In this document: piece after piece, positions 59,106 through 64,000 of the stretch
Position numbering within the stretch: position 1 is the stretch's first letter
How the letters are laid out: each line of letters begins with the position of its first letter
Origin: Streptomyces sp. TS71-3
GTDB taxonomy: Bacteria > Actinomycetota > Actinomycetes > Streptomycetales > Streptomycetaceae
Reading direction: 5' to 3'
Length of the DNA stretch: 64,000 nt
NCBI RefSeq assembly: GCF_018327685.1
Contig: NZ_BNEL01000001.1
Coordinates: 186,001-250,000 of the forward strand
Notes under the pieces: generated by a model
Seen by the model: the letters and a program-made list of their open reading frames with translations, nothing else
Database searches by the model: none
What the model was told of the DNA's origin: nothing
Program-made: the position numbers and the translations under genes

Positions 59106-61037
59106 ATGGACACCAGCCGCTGCCCAGACCCCGCCACCGGCCCCGGTGCTCACGCGCGCCCGGCCGTCCCGGCGGACTCAGTCGCCCCAGCCGTCCCCGG
59201 CATCGCAACAGGCGCCGGGCGGACCGCTCGCGTGACCCGGTCGACGATCCTGCGCGCGGCGGTCGTCGTGCTGGCCGTCGGGGGACTGCTCGCCTCGGGC
59301 TGTTCCGGGGGCCGGTCCGCGGCCGGGGTGGCGGCCGTGGCGGCGCTGCCGGAGGCCACCCCGAAGGCGCTGGCGCCGTACTACGCACAGCGCCCGGGCT
59401 GGCACGCGTGCAGCGAGGCGGAGTTCCAGTGCGCGACGGTGAGGGTCCCGCGGGACTACGCCGGGCCGGCCGCGGGCGACGTCAAGCTGGCCGTGGCCCG
59501 CAAGAAGGCGACGGGACCGGGCAAGCGGATCGGTTCGCTGCTGGTCAACCCGGGCGGCCCCGGCGGCTCGGCCATCGCCTACCTCCAGGCGTACGCGGCC
59601 CGCGGCTACCCCGCCGAGGTACGGGCGCGCTACGACATGGTCGCCGTCGACCCCAGGGGCGTCGCCGGAAGTCAGCCGGTGACCTGCCTGAACGGCAAGC
59701 GGATGGACGCGTACACGCAGACCGACACGACGCCGGACGACGACCGGGAGCAGGCTCGCCTGGTGTCCGCGCTCAAGGAGTTCTCCGCCGGGTGCGAGCG
59801 GCGCTCCGGGGCGCTGCTGCCGCACGTCTCCACGGTCGAGGCGGCGCGCGACATGGACGTCGTGCGCGCCGTTCTGGGCGACCGCAGGCTGAACTACGTC
59901 GGCGCGTCGTACGGCACGTTCCTCGGGGCGACGTACGCGAGCCTGTTCCCGACCCGCGCCGGCCGCCTCGTGCTGGACGGCGCGATGGACCCGAGCCTGC
60001 CGGCGCGCCGGATGAACCTGGAGCAGACGGCGGGCTTCGAGACGGCGTTCGAGTCCTTCGCGAAGGACTGCGCACGCCGCCCCGACTGCCCCCTGGGCAA
60101 GGCGCCGGGCACCGGAAGCGGCAACGGGACCGGTGACGGCGCGGTCGACCGCAGCAGCACGAGCGTCGCGACGGACCCGGACGCGTCGGCCGGCGCGGGC
60201 ACGGCCTCGCGGGCGGCAAGCGGTGCGGGGACGCGGGTCGGTGCGACGCAGGCGGGCGGGGCACGAGCCGGTGGGCTGGAGGCCGGCGCGGCACCCGGCA
60301 GGGCGCCCACGCCCGCCGAGGTGGGCGCCCACCTGAAGTCCTTCTTCCAACGGCTGGACCGCTCACCGCTGTCCGCCGTGCAGAGCCCCATGGGCAGCAG
60401 CTCCGCGACCGGCCGGGACCGCCGTCACGACACGGGCCGCGGTGGCCGGATGCTCGGCGAGGCGCTGGCCACCACGGGGGTGATGGCGGCGATGTACGAC
60501 GAGGCGGCGTGGCCGCAGCTGCGCGCCGCGCTGGCAGCGGCGATCGAGGACGGAGACGGTTCCGGCCTGCTGGCCCTCTCGGACGGCTACTACGAGCGGG
60601 GAAGTGACGGCACATACGCCAACCTGATGTCCGCCAACGCCGCCGTGAACTGCCTCGACCTGCCGGCCGCCTTCAGCTCCCCGGACGAGGTGAGAAAGTC
60701 CCTGCCCGCCTTCCGCAAGGCGTCCCCCGTCTTCGGCGAGAGCCTGGCATGGGCGGCCCTCACCTGCGGCTACTGGCCGGTGCACGCCACGGGCCGGCCG
60801 CACCGCATCGAGGCGAAGGGCGCACCGCCGATCGTCGTCGTCGGCACCGTCCGCGACCCGGCCACCCCCTACCGCTGGGCCCGCTCCCTGTCGTCCCAGC
60901 TCTCCTCGGCCCGCCTGCTGACCTACGAGGGCGACGGCCACACCGCGTACGGCCGCGGCAGCACGTGCATCGACAGGGCGATCAACCGCTACCTGGTCAC
61001 CGGCACCGCACCGAGGAACGGCACCCGCTGCTCGTAG
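59106..61037 (+). CDS. Secreted alpha/beta hydrolase / tripeptidyl aminopeptidase-like lipoprotein
   Basis: A 643-residue lipoprotein protease of the SlpD/SlpE (TAP) family. After about 42 N-terminal residues comes a signal peptide ('ILRAAVVVLAVGGLLASGC') with a lipobox Cys at about 66. 'LLVNPGGPGGSAIAY' is the oxyanion region, 'YVGASYGTFLGATYASLFP' carries the nucleophile Ser (about 268), 'VVVGTVRDPATPY' the Asp and 'YEGDGHTAYG' the His. A Ser/Gly/Ala-rich insert lies near 340-400. These enzymes remove N-terminal tripeptides outside the cell. The GTG at 59232 would give a conventional signal length and is a good alternative start, though I recall homologues starting with MDT. Confidence 0.9.
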   Translation: MDTSRCPDPATGPGAHARPAVPADSVAPAVPGIATGAGRTARVTRSTILRAAVVVLAVGGLLASGCSGGRSAAGVAAVAALPEATPKALAPYYAQRPGWHACSEAEFQCATVRVPRDYAGPAAGDVKLAVARKKATGPGKRIGSLLVNPGGPGGSAIAYLQAYAARGYPAEVRARYDMVAVDPRGVAGSQPVTCLNGKRMDAYTQTDTTPDDDREQARLVSALKEFSAGCERRSGALLPHVSTVEAARDMDVVRAVLGDRRLNYVGASYGTFLGATYASLFPTRAGRLVLDGAMDPSLPARRMNLEQTAGFETAFESFAKDCARRPDCPLGKAPGTGSGNGTGDGAVDRSSTSVATDPDASAGAGTASRAASGAGTRVGATQAGGARAGGLEAGAAPGRAPTPAEVGAHLKSFFQRLDRSPLSAVQSPMGSSSATGRDRRHDTGRGGRMLGEALATTGVMAAMYDEAAWPQLRAALAAAIEDGDGSGLLALSDGYYERGSDGTYANLMSANAAVNCLDLPAAFSSPDEVRKSLPAFRKASPVFGESLAWAALTCGYWPVHATGRPHRIEAKGAPPIVVVGTVRDPATPYRWARSLSSQLSSARLLTYEGDGHTAYGRGSTCIDRAINRYLVTGTAPRNGTRCS

Positions 61038-61172
61038 CGGCACGCGGGTCGAGCCAAGGGAAACCACTGCTCAGCGCGGCACGGGCGCTACCACCAGGGC
61101 GCGTACGGAGCACCCCCGGAAACTGTGTAGACTTGGCGGCGCCGCTGATCGCACCATGAGTGCGACACGCAA

Positions 61173-61246
61173 GCCGCCTTAGCTCAGATGGCCAGAGCAA
61201 CGCACTCGTAATGCGTAGGTCTCGGGTTCGAATCCCGAAGGCGGCT
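61173..61246 (+). tRNA. tRNA-Thr (anticodon CGT)
   Basis: A 74-nt cloverleaf. The acceptor stem GCCGCCT pairs with AGGCGGC, with discriminator T. The D-arm is AGCTCAGATGGCCAGAGCA. The anticodon stem ACGCA/TGCGT encloses the loop CTCGTAA, giving anticodon CGT (codon ACG). The T-arm has GGGTTCGAATCCC. CCA is not encoded. An integrase gene ends about 130 bp downstream on the opposite strand, so the 3' end of this tRNA is the probable integration site of the adjacent element. Confidence 0.97.
61229..61246. other. Probable attachment-site core (attL) at tRNA-Thr 3' end
   Basis: Actinomycete integrative elements recombine into the T-arm/acceptor end of tRNA genes and restore it. The integrase is positioned so that its gene ends next to this tRNA. 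The matching right copy (starting TCGAATCCCGAAGGC) is not in the window, so the exact core length cannot be measured. Confidence 0.45.
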
Positions 61247-61251
61247 CTATC

Positions 61252-61287
61252 AAACCCCAGGTCACATAGCCCGTGACCTGGGGTTTT
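61252..61287 (+). terminator. Terminator after tRNA-Thr
   Basis: A 14-bp perfect stem (AAACCCCAGGTCAC / GTGACCTGGGGTTT) with a 7-base loop is followed by T and CTG. It is the most stable A/T-ended hairpin in the window and may also block read-through into the integrase antisense. Confidence 0.9.
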
Positions 61288-61338
61288 CTGTTGCTAGGGG
61301 CATGACGGGTCACACGGCTGAGGTGCCGTGGGATTGCC

Positions 61339-61359
61339 TGCGTGAGCGATGCGTGAGCG
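61339..61359. repeat. Direct repeat TGCGTGAGCG, two copies
   Basis: Two exact 10-bp copies spaced 11 bp (one helical turn), between the tRNA terminator and the integrase stop codon. The position fits an arm-type integrase binding site. Confidence 0.45.
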
Positions 61360-61373
61360 GAGGGGATCGGGCC

Positions 61374-62987
61374 CTACTTCTTGGGCTTCTTCCGTCGGGC
61401 CTTCTTCTTGCCCTCGGCCTGGGCCTTCTTGGCGCGCTTGGCCTTCTTCCGGGCCTTCTCCGCCTTGCGTGCGGCTTCTTCGGCCTCCGCCTTGCGCTGG
61501 AGCGGGACCAGCTTGGCCGTGGCCTCGGCGGCGGTCTTGCCGACGTGGGGCAGGACGCTCTGGTAGATGTCCCGAGTAATCCGGGTGTCGCTGTGGCCGA
61601 GCGTGTCCGACACGATCTTCACGTCGATGCCGGCGGCGAGCATGAGCGTGGCCGCGCCATGGCGGAGGTCATGCAGCCGGATCGGCGGGAGACCGGAGGC
61701 GGCGACGAGACGTTCGAAGAGGTCGGTAACCTTGCCTGGGTGGAGCCAGGAGCCGTTCTCCTGGGTGAAGACGAGGCCCGTCTCGACCCAGGCTGAGCCC
61801 CACTCCTCGCGCTCTGCCTCTTGCTGCTTGCGGTGCCGCTCCAGGACGCCGACGGTGTCGTCGTCCAGGGCCACGACGCGGAAGCCGCTGTCCGTCTTCG
61901 GTTCGGACGACTCGACCTCCCACCCGTCCTGCACGAGCTGACCCGTGACGGTGAGGGAGTGCCGGTCGAGGTTGGTCTCCGACCAGGGCTGTCCGCACGC
62001 CTCGCCGCGCCGCAGGCCGCGGAAGGCGATCAGGTGCCACATGGCGTACAGCCGGTCCGTGGCGACGAAGTCGAGGAAGGCACCGGTCTGTTCCGGCGTC
62101 CAGACCATGACGGGCGAGGGCTTTTCTCCAGTCTGCTGCCACCGGGCGACCCGCTCGCCCGTCCACACCAGGGCCTTCGGTTTGCGGACCGGGTCGATCT
62201 CGACGTGGGCCGCCGGGTTGAAGGTGATGATCTGCTGGCCGATCGCGTCGTTCAGGGCGGCGCGGAGTGTGGCCTTGATGTGCTGGCGCGTGGACGGGCC
62301 GGTGACGCGGCGGAAGGGCGGCATTGCGTCGAGCGCGGCCTTCATGGCCTTGCGGCGGGCCCGGTTCTCCGCGCCCTTCCACGGCACGGTTGCCAACTCC
62401 TGGACCGCCGCACGTCGCTGGGCGTTCTGCTCCAGGATCTCGGCATTGGCGTCGGTGATGGCGGTGAACATCTCACTGAGGTGGCTCACGCGGAGCCGGT
62501 CGAGGCGCCGGTCGCCGATGTGGGGCTTGAGGTGCACGCGGACGTCGGTCTCGTAGCGGCTGATGCCCGACTTGCGGATGCGCTTGCCCGCAAGCCAGCG
62601 ATCCAGCCACTCGGACACGGTGAGGCTGCCGACGAGGTCCTGACCGGCCTTCAGCCGCCGCCGGGTCTCCTCCACGTCCGGCAGCGGCAGCTTCTCGCCG
62701 CTCACCTCGGCCAGCATCTCCGCGATCAGCTGGACGCCTTCGGAGTCGTCGGACTCGGCGAGCCCCATGAGGGCACGTACGTGGTCCAGACCGGCCTGGG
62801 CGGCCTTGAGACTGCTGTACCCGCCACGGGCGAACGACCGACGGCTGCCGTCTTCGCGGGGCGGCAGCTCCTGGCGTATGGAGTAGGTGCAGTGGTTCCT
62901 GCTGTTGCGTTTGGGACAGGAGGAGCCGAGTTCCCTGCCGGTCTTCGGGTCACGGCAGGAGCAGCGGCGGTAGGTGGAGCCCTTCAA
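61374..62987 (-). CDS. Tyrosine-recombinase integrase of an integrative element
   Basis: A 537-residue site-specific integrase. An N-terminal zinc-like motif ('CSCRDPKTGRELGSSCPKR'), a SAM-like core-binding domain (about 125-225, 'VSEWLDRWLAGKRIRKSGISR'), and a catalytic domain with Arg in 'AFRGLRRGEACG' (about 318), 'HDLRHGAATLMLA' (about 437), 'LGHSD' and the nucleophile Tyr in 'DIYQSVLPHVG' (about 472). The last 40 residues are Lys/Ala/Arg-rich. It should integrate and, with the Xis-like protein, excise the element at tRNA-Thr. Its start overlaps the XRE gene's stop by 4 bases, so the regulator and integrase are coupled. Such arrangement resembles actinomycete integrative and conjugative elements. 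Confidence 0.93.
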   Translation of the reverse strand: MKGSTYRRCSCRDPKTGRELGSSCPKRNSRNHCTYSIRQELPPREDGSRRSFARGGYSSLKAAQAGLDHVRALMGLAESDDSEGVQLIAEMLAEVSGEKLPLPDVEETRRRLKAGQDLVGSLTVSEWLDRWLAGKRIRKSGISRYETDVRVHLKPHIGDRRLDRLRVSHLSEMFTAITDANAEILEQNAQRRAAVQELATVPWKGAENRARRKAMKAALDAMPPFRRVTGPSTRQHIKATLRAALNDAIGQQIITFNPAAHVEIDPVRKPKALVWTGERVARWQQTGEKPSPVMVWTPEQTGAFLDFVATDRLYAMWHLIAFRGLRRGEACGQPWSETNLDRHSLTVTGQLVQDGWEVESSEPKTDSGFRVVALDDDTVGVLERHRKQQEAEREEWGSAWVETGLVFTQENGSWLHPGKVTDLFERLVAASGLPPIRLHDLRHGAATLMLAAGIDVKIVSDTLGHSDTRITRDIYQSVLPHVGKTAAEATAKLVPLQRKAEAEEAARKAEKARKKAKRAKKAQAEGKKKARRKKPKK

Positions 62988-63664
62988 AGGCGGTCCTCCG
63001 GGGTGGTGTCGGCATTGCTTTCGGGCGTGTCGACGTCGCTTAGCGCTAGGGGCAAGTCGGGTGGGGCGGCGCCCTCTGCGCGGAGGTCGCGACGGAGGTG
63101 GCGGAGGCTGTACTTGGCGGAGATGGCCTGGTCGGCGTACTCGCTCCGCCTGCGTTCGACCTCCGCCTGCTCTGCGCGGCTGGTGGCCGTCTTGGCCGCG
63201 AACCGAGCCCGCTCTTCCTCTTCGCGTGCGGCGAGCGCGGTGCGTACGAGGCTGGCGTGGCGCTCGAAGTCGGGGACCAAGCCGGCGTCGTGGCCAGGAA
63301 CGTCCTGCTCACTGGTGAAGCGTCGCAGGGCGTCCCAGGTGGGTACGAGGTCCTGGAACGGGAGTTCCTGGGTCTGCTCGACGTAGCCGACGGGGAAGAT
63401 CAGGCAGATCGGGTACGTCTTCAGGGCGGCGGCCAGGACCATCACGTCCACCAGCGGAAGGCTGGCCCTGCGCCCGGACTCCATGTTGGCGATCACGTTG
63501 CGCGGGATCGGGTGCCCCAGCCGCTCGCACTGGTCCGCCAGGTCCTGGGCGCTCCACCCCATCTCCTTCCTTCTCCGCCGGATTTCACCGGCCACGTTGG
63601 CCTTGATCCGGTCCGCCCACTCGGGGACGTCGTCCTCATCAGCATCCACGCTGTGCTGTGTCAT
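62984..63664 (-). CDS. XRE-family transcriptional regulator of the integrative element
   Basis: A 226-residue protein. An HTH_XRE domain lies at about 20-80 ('EIRRRRKEMGWSAQDLADQC', then 'IPRNVIANMESGRR'). The C-terminal half is charged and probably coiled coil ('REEEERARFAAKTATSRAEQ'), which could mediate oligomerisation. It precedes and overlaps the integrase gene and is divergent from the Xis-like gene, so it is the likely repressor of element mobilisation, or it may control the element's other genes to the right. The start is ATG with the frame closed upstream. Confidence 0.9.
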   Translation of the reverse strand: MTQHSVDADEDDVPEWADRIKANVAGEIRRRRKEMGWSAQDLADQCERLGHPIPRNVIANMESGRRASLPLVDVMVLAAALKTYPICLIFPVGYVEQTQELPFQDLVPTWDALRRFTSEQDVPGHDAGLVPDFERHASLVRTALAAREEEERARFAAKTATSRAEQAEVERRRSEYADQAISAKYSLRHLRRDLRAEGAAPPDLPLALSDVDTPESNADTTPEDRL

Positions 63665-63761
63665 GAAGACACATTAGCTTGGCCATCCTGGTTGGTAAGA
63701 CGCCTGGAGCCGGACGTGACGGGCACGTTCGCCGAGGGCTGTACCGAAAGGGGCGCTCCGT

Positions 63762-63992
63762 ATGCGCGATGACGCGACGGCCCGACGATCGAAGGGGATG
63801 AGCCGGGAGGAGCTGCTTGCCCTCCCCGTTGCTGTTGACCTGGAGACAAGCAACCGCGCTCTGGGTCTCGGACGGAGCAAGGGTTACGAGCTGGCGAAGC
63901 GGGGCGAGTACCCGTGCAAGGTGCTGCGGCTCGGCAACGCCTACCGGGTCGTGACCGCGGATCTGCTGGATCTGCTCGGGCTTGCGGCTTGA
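63762..63992 (+). CDS. Excisionase-like small helix-turn-helix DNA-binding protein
   Basis: A complete 76-residue protein. 'LPVAVDLETSNRALGLGRSKGYELAKRGEYPCKVLRLGNAYRVV' (shown in parts: LPVAVDLETSNRALGLG, RSKGYELAKRGEYP, CKVLRLGNAYRVV) matches MerR-like excisionase winged helices used by actinomycete elements. AAAGGGG lies about 9 bases upstream of the ATG. It is divergent from the XRE regulator, with about 100 bp of shared control region. As Xis it would direct the integrase toward excision; a role as transcription factor for replication or transfer genes beyond the window is also possible. Confidence 0.82.
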   Translation: MRDDATARRSKGMSREELLALPVAVDLETSNRALGLGRSKGYELAKRGEYPCKVLRLGNAYRVVTADLLDLLGLAA

Positions 63993-64000
63993 AGGGGCGG

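Noticed and set aside
1..64000. CRISPR arrays, rRNA genes and complete insertion sequences with transposase
   Set aside because: None is visible: tandem repeats here have no unique spacers, no rRNA signature occurs, and the only element-like structures are the 163-bp inverted-repeat element and the integrase region.

Overview
The window is high-G+C chromosomal DNA from a Streptomyces species. Codons end overwhelmingly in G or C. Marker proteins include WblA, BldG, a Crp-family regulator, Ssd with a tad cluster, a PBP with a Gly-rich tail and an MFS-dTMP kinase fusion. From memory, the gene order follows the Streptomyces coelicolor region that runs from wblA (SCO3579) through crp, nth, acsA, ssd and bldG to topA (SCO3543). 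It is therefore core, largely vegetative and developmental sequence, except for the right-hand 2.8 kb.

Layout. 1-9.0 kb: end of a LacI-type regulator divergent from a glycogen-debranching-type glycosidase, a secreted PQQ-type sugar dehydrogenase, tRNA-Pro(CGG), a metallophosphoesterase, a GatB/YqeY protein and a bifunctional PBP. 9.6-18.8 kb: wblA, a coupled pair of ArsA/GET3-like ATPases, DUF4177 and RidA proteins, a NUDIX plus metallo-beta-lactamase pair, crp with a candidate autoregulatory site, nth with a histone-like tail, and a CoA-type NUDIX hydrolase. 19.1-28.9 kb: MarP-like membrane protease, a small inverted-repeat element abutting an alpha/beta hydrolase, a holin-like protein, NhaA, acetyl-CoA synthetase, and a SulP-like/beta-carbonic anhydrase fusion. 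29.3-40 kb: CooC-like ATPase divergent from a degenerate Fic protein, a HAD phosphatase, then the ssd-tadA-tadB-tadC-DUF4244-tadE-tadE/G-like cluster. Most of the tad junctions are overlapping starts and stops. 40-50.4 kb: MrfA-like helicase, bldG with its partner anti-sigma factor, proton-pumping pyrophosphatase, a lipoprotein, a methyltransferase and a small membrane protein. 50.6-61 kb: topA, MFS-tmk fusion, holB, a lipoprotein alpha/beta hydrolase. 61.2-64 kb: tRNA-Thr(CGT), immediately followed by integrase, XRE regulator and excisionase-like genes. This is the edge of an integrative element that continues beyond the window.

How the genes work together. Development is represented by wblA, bldG/anti-sigma, crp and ssd/tad. 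DNA maintenance is represented by nth, topA, tmk, holB and the helicase. Central and energy metabolism is represented by acs, hppA, nhaA and carbonic anhydrase.

The most unusual features are structural. Many genes carry in-frame tandem repeats encoding low-complexity inserts. Three DNA-acting enzymes carry Lys/Ala tails. The convergent tadE/G-like and helicase genes both show frame anomalies. A 163-bp element with perfect 25-bp inverted repeats sits exactly at a stop codon. A pair of strong hairpins upstream of ssd may mark an unannotated small RNA or leader. I did not find a convincing wholly new multi-gene system.
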